Source: Macrococcus sp. 19Msa1099
GTDB lineage: Bacteria; Bacillota; Bacilli; Staphylococcales; Staphylococcaceae
Reading direction: 5' to 3'
Assembly: GCA_019357535.2 (NCBI GenBank)
Contig: CP079955.1
Coordinates: forward strand, 1-64,000
DNA length: 64,000 nucleotides
This document shows, piece by piece, positions 50,467 through 60,171 of this stretch. The notes under the pieces were generated by a model. The model made no database searches, was not told the DNA's origin, and saw only the letters and a program-made list of their open reading frames with translations. The translations under genes and the position numbers were made by a program. The stretch's first letter is position 1; each line of letters starts with the position of its first letter.

Positions 50467-51217
50467 TAGTGCTACTTTTATTGTAATTGGATTAATCCTT
50501 GCGCTTTGGTATAGCAATATGTACTTAAAAGATCGAAGCTGGCCATTACACAGACTTTTATTATGGATAGCTGGTCTTATTTTTGGAGCGAGTGTTATGG
50601 TAGAACCATTTGCTTCAATGATGCACCATCGCTTTGATTATCATATGTACGGTCATTTATTGCTTGGGATGCTTTCACCACTATTACTTGTACTTAGCAG
50701 ACCAGTTACGCTGTTATTAAAGACGAGTTCTGTTAACTTTAGTAGAAAAGTGTCGCGTTTGATGCAATCTAGATACGTTTCTTTTATATCACATCCAGTG
50801 ACTGCGCTTATACTAAATATAGGCGGATTATGGGTGCTCTATCGTACCCCATTATTTTCTCTTATGCATGAATCGATGTTAGTTTATTATCTGGTACATC
50901 TTCATATATTTTTAGCAGGCTATCTTTTTACAAGTGTGATTCTTGCTTTCGAACCGATGATGCATAGATATTCATTTAAGTTGAGATCTATTGTACTCAT
51001 CGTATCTATTGCATTACATCAGATATTATCTAAGTCGTTTTATCCTTATCCTCCCGTTGGCGTCGAGAAGATAGATGCAGAAAAAGGAGCGATGATTATG
51101 TACTATGGAGGAGATGTCATAGAACTTATTATCATCTATTTGTTATGTCGAAATTGGTATTACTCTGTGAGACCCAATAAACATTTAATAATACAAAGAA
51201 AACCTGAAGATAGATGA
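50456..51217 (+). CDS. CtaG-like cytochrome c oxidase assembly protein
   Basis: This 253-aa membrane protein has about seven segments. It has the Caa3_CtaG layout with histidines in MHHRFDYHMYGHLLLGM, HLHIFLAGYLF and LHQILSKSFYPYPP. In Bacillus CtaG is needed for caa3 oxidase, probably by helping insert CuB. It overlaps the DUF2243 gene by 11 bp, so both products are presumably made together. No oxidase structural genes are in this window. Confidence 0.82.
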   Translation: MQHNSATFIVIGLILALWYSNMYLKDRSWPLHRLLLWIAGLIFGASVMVEPFASMMHHRFDYHMYGHLLLGMLSPLLLVLSRPVTLLLKTSSVNFSRKVSRLMQSRYVSFISHPVTALILNIGGLWVLYRTPLFSLMHESMLVYYLVHLHIFLAGYLFTSVILAFEPMMHRYSFKLRSIVLIVSIALHQILSKSFYPYPPVGVEKIDAEKGAMIMYYGGDVIELIIIYLLCRNWYYSVRPNKHLIIQRKPEDR

Positions 51218-51412
51218 GAGCAGTCAATACTTTCTAGATTATTATTCTAATAAAGCGTAGCGGAGTTTAATCATCTCACTTTTAAATTTTTAAACATTAA
51301 CAACCGCTAACTCACTATCGATGTTGTCGTTTTGCATTTGACTTATAAAATTGGGAATATCAAAAATTATGAACTAAATATTATCATAACTACATGGAAA
51401 GAGGTAATCGAT

Positions 51413-52603
51413 ATGCATAACGGAAATTTGTATTGGCCCCATACATATGTGAAAGAAGATTATAATGATAGTTTAGAAGCGGAATATGATGTTGTGATTA
51501 TCGGTGGAGGGATGAGTGGTGCACTTTGTGCTTACCGTTTCTCGAAAGCAGGATATCGCACGCTTATTGTTGAACAACACGAAATAGGTAGCGGTAGTAG
51601 TGCTGCAAATACAGGATTAATGCAATATATGAGTGATAAACTGCTGCATGAATGTGTTGAGGATTTTGGAGTATTAGAAGCTTATCATTTTTATAAAGCG
51701 AGTAAAGAAGGTTTACAAGACATCGGAGAGATTTCAAAGTTACTGCATCCGGATGTTAATTTTATACAAAGGGATAGTTTATTCTATGCATCTAAGAAAA
51801 AACATCGACAAACGATTATAGATGAATACAATGCATTGAAACGCTATGGTTTTCCGGCGGAATATGTGGCAGATGAACGGTTGAAATCAGAATATGGAAT
51901 AAATAAGCATAACGCACTGATAACTCGTGAAGATGCTGAGATTAATCCATATATATATGTTAATGAACTCGTTAAATATGCACATACACATTACAATCTC
52001 CATTGTATTGAGCATTGTGAACTTACTTCTTATAAAGCATATGATGATATTATTGAATGTAAACTTGCGGACCGAAAAGTATTGGCAAAACATCTAATAA
52101 TGACAACTGGCTATGCTAAAAATAAGATAACAAAAAAATTTATTCATAGAGAAGCATTTGTAGCCAGTTATGCTGTAGTAACAAAACCGATTCATAATAA
52201 TTTCTGGAAAGATAAAGTGATGATCTGGGAATCTGCCAGACCATATCTATATATAAGACATGTCCCAGGAAATAGAGTGTTGATTGGCGGTCTAGATGAG
52301 TCTACAGATAAAATTCCATCAAAGCGACATATTGACAAAAGAGGGAAACAATTAATAAAAGCATTTAATAAGTTGTTTTCTAATATAGAAGTAGAGATGG
52401 ATTATGCATATGGAGCACGCTTTGGTGAAACAAAAGATGGGAAACCGTTTATCGGCAAGCTAGAAGATAATGCTGAAGTTTATGGTCTATATGGTTACGG
52501 AGGAAATGGGACTGTGTATTCATCTTTCGGCAGCAAGTTGCTACTGGATATGATAGACGGGAAGTACAATCCTCTAAGCGAGATATTTAAATTGAAAAGA
52601 TAG
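51413..52603 (+). CDS. FAD-dependent oxidoreductase (D-amino acid oxidase family)
   Basis: This 396-aa flavoprotein has the dinucleotide motif VVIIGGGMSGALCAYRFSK near residue 30 and the C-terminal FAD contact GLYGYGGNGTVYSSFGSKLL. It resembles DAO/OrdL-type oxidases acting on glycine, sarcosine or putrescine derivatives. Residues WPHTYVKEDYNDSLEAEYD before the motif are typical of these. Substrate is not readable. GAGGT precedes ATG 51413; upstream in-frame codons to 51332 have no ribosome site. Confidence 0.82.
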   Translation: MHNGNLYWPHTYVKEDYNDSLEAEYDVVIIGGGMSGALCAYRFSKAGYRTLIVEQHEIGSGSSAANTGLMQYMSDKLLHECVEDFGVLEAYHFYKASKEGLQDIGEISKLLHPDVNFIQRDSLFYASKKKHRQTIIDEYNALKRYGFPAEYVADERLKSEYGINKHNALITREDAEINPYIYVNELVKYAHTHYNLHCIEHCELTSYKAYDDIIECKLADRKVLAKHLIMTTGYAKNKITKKFIHREAFVASYAVVTKPIHNNFWKDKVMIWESARPYLYIRHVPGNRVLIGGLDESTDKIPSKRHIDKRGKQLIKAFNKLFSNIEVEMDYAYGARFGETKDGKPFIGKLEDNAEVYGLYGYGGNGTVYSSFGSKLLLDMIDGKYNPLSEIFKLKR

Positions 52604-52657
52604 ATGGATTTTTGGTATCAGAACGAAGAATAAGAAGACATTTAAGGAGGAATTCAT

Positions 52658-53590
52658 ATGTATAAAATCGCAATCGCCGGAGCAGGTGCAATGGGTGGTA
52701 GAATTGGAACTTATTTAAAGCAAAACGGTGAAGACGTGGTGTTGATTGATCGTTGGCAAGATCACATCGATGAAATCAACAAAAATGGTATGGAAATTCA
52801 AACAGAAACAGAAACATATACGCTTCAAATACCAGCGATGCAACCGGAAGAAGTTAAAGAAAAATTTGATTTAATTATATTATTAACGAAAGCAATGTAT
52901 GCAGATGATATGTTAAAAGCATTAAAAGACATTGGTGCAATTACTGAAAGCACGGCAATTCTTTCAATGATGAATGGATTAGGACATGCAGATTACTTGT
53001 CGAAGTATGTTCCAAAGTCTCAAATTTTCTTAGCGGTAACAATGTGGACAGCAGGTCTTAGAGGACCTGGTCAATTGTTACTTGAAGGGAAAGGTGGTAT
53101 AGAATGTCAACGTTCAGATGGACAACCTGATGAACGTACTGAAAGGATTGTGCAAGTATTAGATAACGCAGGATTAAATGCTAAGATTAGTGACGATGTA
53201 TTCTTCTCAATATGGTCTAAAGTAGCAGTGAATAGTGTGCTGAATCCTTTATGTACAATCCTTGATAAAACGATTGGAGAGTTTGGTGAATATGAAGATG
53301 CACGTGAAATGATAACGCCAATATTAAAAGAACTTGTTGCAGTGGCAAATGCACGTGGTACGAACGTTGTATTTGAAACGTTGCTAGCGAAGATTGAGGC
53401 TACTTATCCTAATGAAGCGCAGGGATTACATCATCCGTCGATGCACCAAGATTATACGAATAAACGTCTGACTGAAATTGATTATTTAAACGGACAGATT
53501 GCTAAATATGGTGATGAGCTCGGTATTGAAACACCTACAAATGACTTAATTACGCATTTGATTCATCAGTTGGAAATGAAATATGCATAA
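52658..53590 (+). CDS. panE: 2-dehydropantoate 2-reductase (ketopantoate reductase) family
   Basis: This 310-aa protein of the ApbA/PanE family reduces ketopantoate to pantoate with NADPH in coenzyme A synthesis. It starts with the nucleotide motif IAGAGAMGGRIGTYL; the middle has MNGLGH; SIWSKVAVNSVLNPLCTI is the family helix with catalytic Lys; the final HHPSMHQDYTNKRLTEIDYLNG carries the substrate Asn/Ser/Glu set. RBS AAGGAGG. Other pan genes are not nearby, so paralogue roles are possible. Confidence 0.85.
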   Translation: MYKIAIAGAGAMGGRIGTYLKQNGEDVVLIDRWQDHIDEINKNGMEIQTETETYTLQIPAMQPEEVKEKFDLIILLTKAMYADDMLKALKDIGAITESTAILSMMNGLGHADYLSKYVPKSQIFLAVTMWTAGLRGPGQLLLEGKGGIECQRSDGQPDERTERIVQVLDNAGLNAKISDDVFFSIWSKVAVNSVLNPLCTILDKTIGEFGEYEDAREMITPILKELVAVANARGTNVVFETLLAKIEATYPNEAQGLHHPSMHQDYTNKRLTEIDYLNGQIAKYGDELGIETPTNDLITHLIHQLEMKYA

Positions 53591-53628
53591 AAAAGAAGCT
53601 TCCTAAATTTAGGAAGCTTCTTTTTGTT
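53591..53628. terminator. Bidirectional terminator (panE / CHAP gene)
   Basis: A 34-bp uninterrupted palindrome (53591-53624; arm AAAAGAAGCTTCCTAAA) is flanked by T-rich tails on both strands and overlaps the last codons of the CHAP gene. Confidence 0.9.
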
Positions 53629-54097
53629 TAGGATTAACTTTAGGATGAATAATATTATAACGTGTCACATCTTGTGGAGTTAATATTCTACTCGTAATTT
53701 TGAAAGGCTCTGAGTAATTCATTTCTGATATCTTAAAATTACCATTTTTATATACATGCTCAATATATGCAACATGGCCCAATGACCCTCTTGAAGATTG
53801 TAATATGGAACCTTCTTTAGGTGTTTTGTTGACGAGATAACCATCTTTTTGTGCTGCATCAGCCCAATATTTTGCGTCATGCCAGTCACGTTCAATCATT
53901 GTTTCATTCTCTTTCACTTTATCGAATGCATAGGCAGTACATTGTCCATCCGTGTAAGTATTTAAAGCCATTGGATCTGGCAAGAGGGAAAGAGTAATCT
54001 CGTCAAATTTATTAGCCAGTTCATGTTTGTTTAACAACGTATATAGACCAGCACTTAAAATTATGATTACAAATATCATTGTTATGAATCTTTTCAT
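53609..54097 (-). CDS. Membrane-anchored CHAP-domain amidase/endopeptidase
   Basis: This 162-aa exported protein has an N-terminal hydrophobic segment (about residues 3-22, signal or anchor) and a CHAP domain with catalytic Cys in DGQCTAYAFDK near residue 53 and His in GSLGHVAYIEHV. The following acidic/Asn positions are present (KISEMNYSEPF). CHAP enzymes cut peptidoglycan cross-bridges or stems. There are no LysM or SH3 targeting domains. ATG 54097 follows GGAG by 8 bases. It sits 33 bp downstream of katA on the same strand and is probably cotranscribed. Confidence 0.82.
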   Translation of the reverse strand: MKRFITMIFVIIILSAGLYTLLNKHELANKFDEITLSLLPDPMALNTYTDGQCTAYAFDKVKENETMIERDWHDAKYWADAAQKDGYLVNKTPKEGSILQSSRGSLGHVAYIEHVYKNGNFKISEMNYSEPFKITSRILTPQDVTRYNIIHPKVNPKQKEAS

Positions 54098-54130
54098 TAC
54101 AATCTCCATTATGTGGATTTAAATTAATGA

Positions 54131-55618
54131 TTATTTATCTTCAGCTTCTAAATCTACATCGTTAATATTAATGCCCATTGCTTGAGCAACACCTTGTCCG
54201 TATAACGGATCTGCTTTATAACAATGTCTGATGTGACGATGTTTAATATGTTCTGAAACTGGCGCCATTTCATTTGCAGTATTTTCGAATAAACGCTGTT
54301 GTTCTTCAGGTGATAATAGGTTGAACAGACGTCCTGGCTGTTCAAAATAATTATTATCATCTTCACGGAAGTTCCATTCGTAAGCTGCACCATCAAGTTC
54401 TAATGCAGGTTTTTTATAACGTGCATCATCTTGGTGATCACCATACTGATTTGGATAGTAGTTAGTATGACCTCCTAAATTACCATCGACACGCATTTGT
54501 CCATCACGAGAGAATGGGCATCCCCCTCCTGTTAGGCCTTTTGGCTGGTTCACTGGTATCTGGAAGTGATTAACCCCTAGACGATAACGTTGCGTATCTC
54601 CATATGAGAATAAACGCCCTTGTAACATCTTGTCAGGAGAGAAGTCAAGTCCAGGTATAATATTAGTAGGTGCAAATGCAGCTTGTTCCACTTCAGCAAA
54701 ATAGTTTTCTGGATTACGATTTAATTCGAATTCTCCTACTGGAATTAATGGATACTCACCTTTGTACCATACTTTTGTTAAGTCGAATGGATTATCTTTA
54801 TGGTTTTTTGCTTGTTCATCTGTCATGACTTGAATATACATTTTCCATTTTGGGAAATTACCTTCTTCAATTGCATTGAATAAGTCGCGCTGACTTGATT
54901 CTCTATCGCTTGCAATAATAGCATCTGCTTCATCTGAAGTTAAGTTCTCAATGCCTTGTTCAGTTCTAAAGTGGAATTTCACCCATACGCGTTCACCGGC
55001 GTCATTATACATGCTGTATGTATGAGAACCAAACCCGTGCATGTGTCGGAAGCCATTTGGAATACCACGGTCACTCATTAGAATTGTTACTTGATGTAAC
55101 GCTTCAGGAAGTGAAGTCCAGAAATCCCAGTTACTTTCAGGGTTATGCATATTAGTCTTTGGATCGCGCTTCACAACGTGATTTAAACTTGCGAATAATT
55201 TAGGGTCACGGAAGAAGAATACAGGTGTATTGTTACCTACTAAATCCCAGTTTCCATCTTCTGTATAAAATTTAAGGGCAAATCCTCTGATATCGCGTTC
55301 AGCATCTGCTGCTCCACGTTCACCAGCTACAGTAGAAAAACGTGCAAACATTTCAGTTTGTTTACCGATTTCTGAGAAAATCTTAGCACTTGTATATTGT
55401 GTAATGTCATGTGTAACCGTAAAAGTCCCGAATGCACCGGAGCCTTTGGCATGCATTCTTCTTTCAGGAATGACTTCACGGTCAAAGTGCGCCATTTGTT
55501 CCAAGAAGTAGATATCTTGCATTAGTAATGGACCACGAGGACCTGCAGTCATTGAATTTTCTCTATCTCCAACAGGTGCACCAAATAAACCACGTAATTT
55601 TTTGTTGTTATTTTCCAT
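54131..55618 (-). CDS. katA: Catalase KatA
   Basis: KatA is a heme catalase (monofunctional, small-subunit clade) that splits hydrogen peroxide. The 495-aa product has catalytic His in [12 protein letters not shown], Asn in [15 protein letters not shown] and the proximal heme Tyr in [14 protein letters not shown]. Full length, no frameshift. GGAGGTAAC lies before the ATG at 55618. The promoter overlaps two PerR-type operators, so peroxide induction and manganese/iron-dependent repression are predicted. Confidence 0.97.
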   Translation of the reverse strand: MENNNKKLRGLFGAPVGDRENSMTAGPRGPLLMQDIYFLEQMAHFDREVIPERRMHAKGSGAFGTFTVTHDITQYTSAKIFSEIGKQTEMFARFSTVAGERGAADAERDIRGFALKFYTEDGNWDLVGNNTPVFFFRDPKLFASLNHVVKRDPKTNMHNPESNWDFWTSLPEALHQVTILMSDRGIPNGFRHMHGFGSHTYSMYNDAGERVWVKFHFRTEQGIENLTSDEADAIIASDRESSQRDLFNAIEEGNFPKWKMYIQVMTDEQAKNHKDNPFDLTKVWYKGEYPLIPVGEFELNRNPENYFAEVEQAAFAPTNIIPGLDFSPDKMLQGRLFSYGDTQRYRLGVNHFQIPVNQPKGLTGGGCPFSRDGQMRVDGNLGGHTNYYPNQYGDHQDDARYKKPALELDGAAYEWNFREDDNNYFEQPGRLFNLLSPEEQQRLFENTANEMAPVSEHIKHRHIRHCYKADPLYGQGVAQAMGININDVDLEAEDK

Positions 55619-55631
55619 AGTTACCTCCCAA

Positions 55632-55686
55632 ATTATAATAATTATTTCTTAATAATTATTATAATGTACAAAAAAGATAAATGCAA
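55632..55686 (-). promoter_or_regulatory. katA promoter with two PerR-type boxes
   Basis: On the minus strand TTGCAT (55681-55686), 17 bp and TATAAT (55658-55663) form the promoter. Two 15-bp boxes close to the PerR consensus TTATAATNATTATAA lie at 55650-55664 (14 of 15 on the minus strand) and 55633-55647 (13 of 15). They form a 15-bp inverted repeat (55632-55646 with 55651-55665) with a 4-bp spacer. The upstream box covers the -10. Confidence 0.82.
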
Positions 55687-55760
55687 CTAGAACGATGAAT
55701 TTATTATTAAATAGATAATAACAATTGGTAGAAAGTGTTGCCACTTATAATTATGAAAAT

Positions 55761-55806
55761 TAAAGAACGTACAGTAAGTAAAGTTTTACTGAACTGCACG
55801 TTTTTA
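55761..55806 (-). terminator. Terminator of the 2-hydroxyacid dehydrogenase gene
   Basis: An imperfect stem (AACGTGCAGT...AGTAA with TTACT.ACTGTACGTT) ends in a T run on the minus strand, 30 bp after the stop. Confidence 0.6.
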
Positions 55807-55833
55807 AGGTGTAATACGAATATTATAGGTCTG

Positions 55834-56784
55834 TTAGTTGATAATATATTCAGGTGTCTTGTCATTAAGCTTTTTAAAGATATTTTGTGTTACGATATCA
55901 GCCATCATATCACGTGCTTCAAATGTTGCATTGCCAATATGTGGTGTAATCACAACGTTATCTAATGTTTTGAGCTTGTCGTTAATTTCAGGTTCAAATT
56001 CAAAGACATCAAGTGCGGCACCTTCAATTACTTTGTCTTCTAAAGCATCTGCTAAAGCTGCTTCATGTACGACGGGACCACGAGAAGCATTAATTAAATA
56101 TGCAGTAGGCTTCATCATTTCAAGCTGTTCTTTATCGATCATATGTTTCATAGAAGGATTGTATGCAGCGTTGATTGTAATAAAATCAGATTGCTTAAGT
56201 AGTTCTTCTAAAGAAACGTATGTTGCATCAATTCCTTTTTCGCGTTCTTCATGGCGATTTGGACCCGCATATAAAATGTTCATGTCAAAACCTTTCGCAC
56301 GTCTTGCTACAGCTAGTCCGATTTCACCTAACCCGATAATTCCTAATGTTTTTCCGGATACTTCTCGGCCACGAAAGAACAGAGGTGCCCAGCCATTAAA
56401 ACCAGTTGTACGGCATAAATTATCTCCTTCAACAACACGACGCGCACTTGCTAAGAGTAGAGCCATAGTTAAATCGGCTGTCGCATTTGTTGAAGCTTTT
56501 GGTGTATTGGTAACATCAATGCCTTTTTCACGTGCGTACTTATATTCAATATTATTAAATCCTGCACCGTAGTTAGCGATGATTTGAAGATTGGGTGCTG
56601 CATCAATTACTGTTTTATCAACATTTGTAGATAATAGGCTTACGAGTGCATCTTTATCTTTAATACGATCAATGAGCTCTTCTTTTGTGATGAGTTTTTC
56701 TCCTTCAAACAAATCAACTTCAAAATGCTCTTTTAAAAAGGCTAAGCCTTTTTCTGGAATTTCACCTGCTACTAATACTTTCAT
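55834..56784 (-). CDS. D-isomer-specific 2-hydroxyacid dehydrogenase (glyoxylate/hydroxypyruvate reductase-like)
   Basis: This 316-aa NAD(P)-dependent enzyme reduces 2-oxo acids to D-2-hydroxy acids. The nucleotide motif LGIIGLGEIGLAVARR lies near residue 147. Catalytic Arg is in INASRGPVV, Glu in DVFEFEPEI and His in VITPHIGNA. It is closest to the GhrB/D-glycerate dehydrogenase group annotated in staphylococci. RBS GGAGGGG. It is monocistronic. Natural substrate cannot be resolved from sequence. Confidence 0.85.
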   Translation of the reverse strand: MKVLVAGEIPEKGLAFLKEHFEVDLFEGEKLITKEELIDRIKDKDALVSLLSTNVDKTVIDAAPNLQIIANYGAGFNNIEYKYAREKGIDVTNTPKASTNATADLTMALLLASARRVVEGDNLCRTTGFNGWAPLFFRGREVSGKTLGIIGLGEIGLAVARRAKGFDMNILYAGPNRHEEREKGIDATYVSLEELLKQSDFITINAAYNPSMKHMIDKEQLEMMKPTAYLINASRGPVVHEAALADALEDKVIEGAALDVFEFEPEINDKLKTLDNVVITPHIGNATFEARDMMADIVTQNIFKKLNDKTPEYIIN

Positions 56785-56896
56785 ATATGATCCCCTCCGT
56801 AACTTTTATTTACCTTTATCTTAACAAATTAAAATGTAGTTTCATATTATATGGTATTCATTTCATAACTATGGTTATAACTGCAGATGGTTTATA

Positions 56897-56945
56897 TAAA
56901 AAGAGAGATAAGGGGATTACGCATCACCCTTATCTCTTTTTTTCA
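56897..56945 (-). terminator. Terminator of the 3-hydroxyacyl-CoA dehydrogenase gene
   Basis: Stem AAAAGAGATAAGGG / CCCCTTATCTCTCTTTTT on the minus strand (about 56899-56914 with 56927-56942) overlaps the stop codon of the gene. Confidence 0.82.
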
Positions 56946-57837
56946 TAGTTTTTTTAACAAAGCTTTCTTCTCTATAACTAGGGTTAGGATATTTGTAAAA
57001 TCCTTCTCCAGTTGAAGTACCTAAATTCCCTTTGTCGACGTAGTCTTTTTTTAGCATTTCAGCAACTGCATGCATAGCTGGATTTGCACTAGCAGAAGCA
57101 GTAGCAATATTATAAGCGGTATTTAAACCTACGACATCTAAAATAGCAAATGGTCCTAGAGGAGCGCCGGTTGCTGCCATCCAAGTACGATCAATCGTTT
57201 CGATATCTGCAATACCATGAGCGTATAATTGTTCAGCAGCCTGTAGTAATGGTACAAGCAGAGAATTTAATACGTATCCAGGCTGTTCTTTTTTTACATG
57301 TATTGGAATCATGCCTATTTCAGCAGCGAAAGTTAGGACATCCTGAACATACTGTTCATGAGTTCTATCATGTCCCATAACTTCACCCGTATTATTTTTC
57401 CACACTTCATTAGCGAAATGCAGCGCGAGGAATTTCTCTTCTCTTCCTGTATATTCTCTGAATTGACTTGGCATCATTGTAGATGAATTCGTTGCAAAAA
57501 TAGTCTTTTCTGGTGCAAGATTAGCCACAGATTTGTAGAAATCTACTTTAATATTGAATAATTCAGGAATTGCTTCAATCATTAAATCTGAATCTTTAAG
57601 AGATGCCTCTAGGTCAGATGTAATTTTAATTTTATTCAAGGTCTCCTGTGCCAGTTTTTCATTATTGAAATAATCAGCATATATTGGTACTAATTTCTGT
57701 AATTTCTCTCGTCCTGCTTTAACAGCCTCATCATTTATATCATACAACGTGACCTTAAATCCAAAGAATGCAGCTTGAAAAGCAATTTGGCTACCTAAGA
57801 CGCCTGCTCCGACGACGGTTACGTTTTTAATATCCAT
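56917..57837 (-). CDS. 3-hydroxyacyl-CoA dehydrogenase family protein
   Basis: This 306-aa protein has an N-terminal NAD-binding fold (VVGAGVLGSQIAFQAA) and a C-terminal 3HCDH domain. The catalytic His is in LALHFANEVWKN and a Glu in the family ExxxP region (PELFNIKVDFYK). FATNSSTMMPSQF is typical of the single-function enzyme. It oxidises L-3-hydroxyacyl-CoA or 3-hydroxybutyryl-CoA. No thiolase or crotonase genes are adjacent, so it may act on other hydroxy acids. GGAGATGG provides the ribosome site. Confidence 0.85.
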   Translation of the reverse strand: MDIKNVTVVGAGVLGSQIAFQAAFFGFKVTLYDINDEAVKAGREKLQKLVPIYADYFNNEKLAQETLNKIKITSDLEASLKDSDLMIEAIPELFNIKVDFYKSVANLAPEKTIFATNSSTMMPSQFREYTGREEKFLALHFANEVWKNNTGEVMGHDRTHEQYVQDVLTFAAEIGMIPIHVKKEQPGYVLNSLLVPLLQAAEQLYAHGIADIETIDRTWMAATGAPLGPFAILDVVGLNTAYNIATASASANPAMHAVAEMLKKDYVDKGNLGTSTGEGFYKYPNPSYREESFVKKTMKKRDKGDA

Positions 57838-57949
57838 ATCACCATCTCCTAAATATGTTATTGTTTTTAATATATCACAATATTCTGAATATAAAAGGAC
57901 AGCTAATGGCTATCTGTATGATAAAAGACAAATGATGTGAATTTGACGT

Positions 57950-58714
57950 TTATTCTTTTTTTAGAATAAATTTATAGATTTCTTCAGCACTACTATACCA
58001 TCTTGCTTCTAAAGGTGTGATAGAGTCATCTATAAAATAATTTTCAGGGATAGGGGTATCACTATTTATTTTTAAATCGCGTTCATATTCTTTAGCTAAT
58101 GTATATTGATTGTATTCTAAATGTCCGGCAAAGTAATAATCAGTATGTTTTTTATTCGTTATTATGTCGATATCATTTCCTTTATACGATATTAAGCTCA
58201 GATCATTAATTGCTTTTATTTCGGGGTTAATTTGCATGTACCTAGACTGAGGTGAATAATAGTATGTTCTATCTTTATAAAGGGGATGGGATGGATTAAT
58301 GTTATAAAGATATATTCCCGACAACTTTTTCTCATTTTTTATAGGTTTGATACCGTAGTTCTTATAGAGGGCATACTGTGTTGCCCAGCAAATGAAAATC
58401 CTTTTTTTAATATGTTCTTTGGACCATTCTATAATTTTATTGAGTTCATCAATATAGGTAACTTCATTAAATTCCAGATGCTCTAGCGCTGCACCAGTAA
58501 TAATCATGGCGTCATAATCAGTATCCTTAATATCTTTCAAACACTTATAATGCTGCTTTAAGTAGGAGATGCTCGTATTTTTGTAATGGTGTGAAGTCAG
58601 ATAGAGATATTCAGTCTTAATATCAAAACTTAATGCATCTGTTATTCTTTTAAAGTGTTGTTCTGTTGCTTGTTTATCTGGCATGAGATTGATGATGAGA
58701 AGACGTACTGTCAT
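57950..58714 (-). CDS. metA: Short MetA-type homoserine O-acyltransferase (predicted acetyl-specific)
   Basis: It activates homoserine for methionine synthesis. The 254-aa protein lacks about the first 35 residues of standard MetA but keeps all catalytic positions: Cys109 (FICWATQ), and His198 with Glu200 (AGHLEY). The residue equivalent to Glu111 of Bacillus MetA, which selects acetyl-CoA where E. coli has Gly, is Glu78 (ALEHLEF). I therefore predict O-acetylhomoserine as product, which suits the sulfhydrylase encoded 1 bp upstream. Both genes are behind the SAM riboswitch. Confidence 0.8.
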   Translation of the reverse strand: MTVRLLIINLMPDKQATEQHFKRITDALSFDIKTEYLYLTSHHYKNTSISYLKQHYKCLKDIKDTDYDAMIITGAALEHLEFNEVTYIDELNKIIEWSKEHIKKRIFICWATQYALYKNYGIKPIKNEKKLSGIYLYNINPSHPLYKDRTYYYSPQSRYMQINPEIKAINDLSLISYKGNDIDIITNKKHTDYYFAGHLEYNQYTLAKEYERDLKINSDTPIPENYFIDDSITPLEARWYSSAEEIYKFILKKE

Positions 58715-58715
58715 A

Positions 58716-59993
58716 TTATATTGCAGAGAGTCCCTTCTCTAAATCAGCTATAATATCATCAACATGCTCAATCCCGATAGATAAACGGATGGTTTCTGGT
58801 CGAACACCAGCTTCAAGTTGCTCGCTGTCAGTCAATTGTGCATGCGTGGTACTTGCAGGGTGTATTACTAGTGATTTAGCATCGCCGACATTTGCAAGCA
58901 ATGAAAATAATTCTAGTGATTCAATGAACTTCTTACCAGCTTCATAACCTCCAGTAACACCACATGTAAAAATAGATCCAGCACCATTAGGTAAATACTT
59001 TTGTTTTAAGTTAAAGTATTTGCTTGAAGATAATCCGGCATATTTCACCCATGCAACTTTTGGATGTGATTCAAGATACTCTGCTACTTTCTGAGCATTT
59101 TCTACATGTCTTTCTACGCGTAAGGAAAGTGTTTCAAGTCCTTGGATTAGTAAGAAAGCATTAAATGGTGAAAGTGATGCGCCAGTATCTCGTAATAATG
59201 TAGTACGAATCTTAGCAGCATATGCAGCGTCTTTAAAGGCTTCTGTAAATACTAAGTTATGATATGATGCATCAGGTACAGAAAGCCCTTCAAATTTGCC
59301 GTTATCCCAATTAAAGTTCCCACCATCTACTATAATTCCGCCGATAGAATTACCATGTCCACCAATAAATTTAGTGGCTGAATGCACAACGATATGAGCA
59401 CCGTGTTCAATTGGACGGAATAAATAAGGGGAAGCAAATGTGTTATCTACAATCAGTGGAATATCTGCTGACTTTGCGATGGCTGACAGTTGTTCGAAGT
59501 CTTCGATATTACCTTCAGGATTACCAATCGTTTCAATAAAGACAGCTTTAGTATTACCTTTAATAGCATTTCTAATATTGTCGATATTTGAAGTGTCTAC
59601 GATATCAACCTCAATACCATATTTCGGTAAAGTGTGACTGAATAATGTATGTGTCCCGCCATATAGTGATGCAGATGAAACGATATGATCTCCACTTGAT
59701 GCAAGTGCTAAGATTGCATACGTAATTGCGGCCATGCCCGAAGATACTGCCACAGCAGCAACGCCTCCTTCAAGCTGGGCAACACGTTCTTCTAAGACTG
59801 CGTTTGTAGGATTAGTCAATCTTGAATAAATATTACCTGCTTCTTTCAAACCGAATAAATTAGCAGCATGCTCCGTGTCATCAAACACGAAAGAAGAAGT
59901 TTGGTAGATAGGCACAGCACGTGAATGAGATGCACTATCAACTGAATGGCCGGCGTGAACCTGAATGGTTTCAAAATGGAATGAATTTGTCAT
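58716..59993 (-). CDS. metY: O-acetylhomoserine aminocarboxypropyltransferase (sulfhydrylase)
   Basis: This PLP enzyme makes homocysteine from O-acetylhomoserine and sulfide. The 425-aa product has family length for the Cys/Met metabolism group. PLP Lys is in [13 protein letters not shown]. Other marks are the N-terminal [19 protein letters not shown] and C-terminal [13 protein letters not shown]. The length and GGHG/NSIGG segment favour MetY over MetB/MetC. The ATG at 59993 has AAGGAGG just upstream. It is first in the metY-metA operon, controlled by a SAM-I riboswitch. Confidence 0.93.
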   Translation of the reverse strand: MTNSFHFETIQVHAGHSVDSASHSRAVPIYQTSSFVFDDTEHAANLFGLKEAGNIYSRLTNPTNAVLEERVAQLEGGVAAVAVSSGMAAITYAILALASSGDHIVSSASLYGGTHTLFSHTLPKYGIEVDIVDTSNIDNIRNAIKGNTKAVFIETIGNPEGNIEDFEQLSAIAKSADIPLIVDNTFASPYLFRPIEHGAHIVVHSATKFIGGHGNSIGGIIVDGGNFNWDNGKFEGLSVPDASYHNLVFTEAFKDAAYAAKIRTTLLRDTGASLSPFNAFLLIQGLETLSLRVERHVENAQKVAEYLESHPKVAWVKYAGLSSSKYFNLKQKYLPNGAGSIFTCGVTGGYEAGKKFIESLELFSLLANVGDAKSLVIHPASTTHAQLTDSEQLEAGVRPETIRLSIGIEHVDDIIADLEKGLSAI

Positions 59994-60021
59994 ATGATGA
60001 CCTCCTTGTAAATTAATATAA

Positions 60022-60151
60022 AAAAAGAGTCTACCTAAAAGATAGACTCATAAAATACCTTATCTTTCAGGATATACCTGCTGGAATTAGCACCTAAATT
60101 AATAGGTTGCCGGGTTTCATAGGGCCAGTCCCTCCACCGCTCTGGATAAGT
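60022..60151 (-). promoter_or_regulatory. SAM-I (S-box) riboswitch of metY-metA
   Basis: On the minus strand the aptamer starts CTTATCCAGAGCGGTGGAGG at 60151 and continues GGACTGGCCC, AAACCCGGCAACC, GGTGCTAATTCC, and closes with CCTGAAAGATAAG near 60058. These are the conserved S-box elements. A terminator follows: GAGTCTA...TAGACTC with T6 (60022-60051). With SAM bound, transcription of the methionine genes should stop. Confidence 0.96.
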
Positions 60152-60171
60152 ATATGAAATTGTTAATTAGT

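Noticed and set aside
55735-55965. 76-codon plus frame near the hydroxyacid dehydrogenase end
   Set aside because: It overlaps the terminator and the antisense of a well-supported gene.
56591-56824. Plus-strand frame opposite the hydroxyacid dehydrogenase start
   Set aside because: Antisense shadow with Ser-rich composition and no ribosome site.
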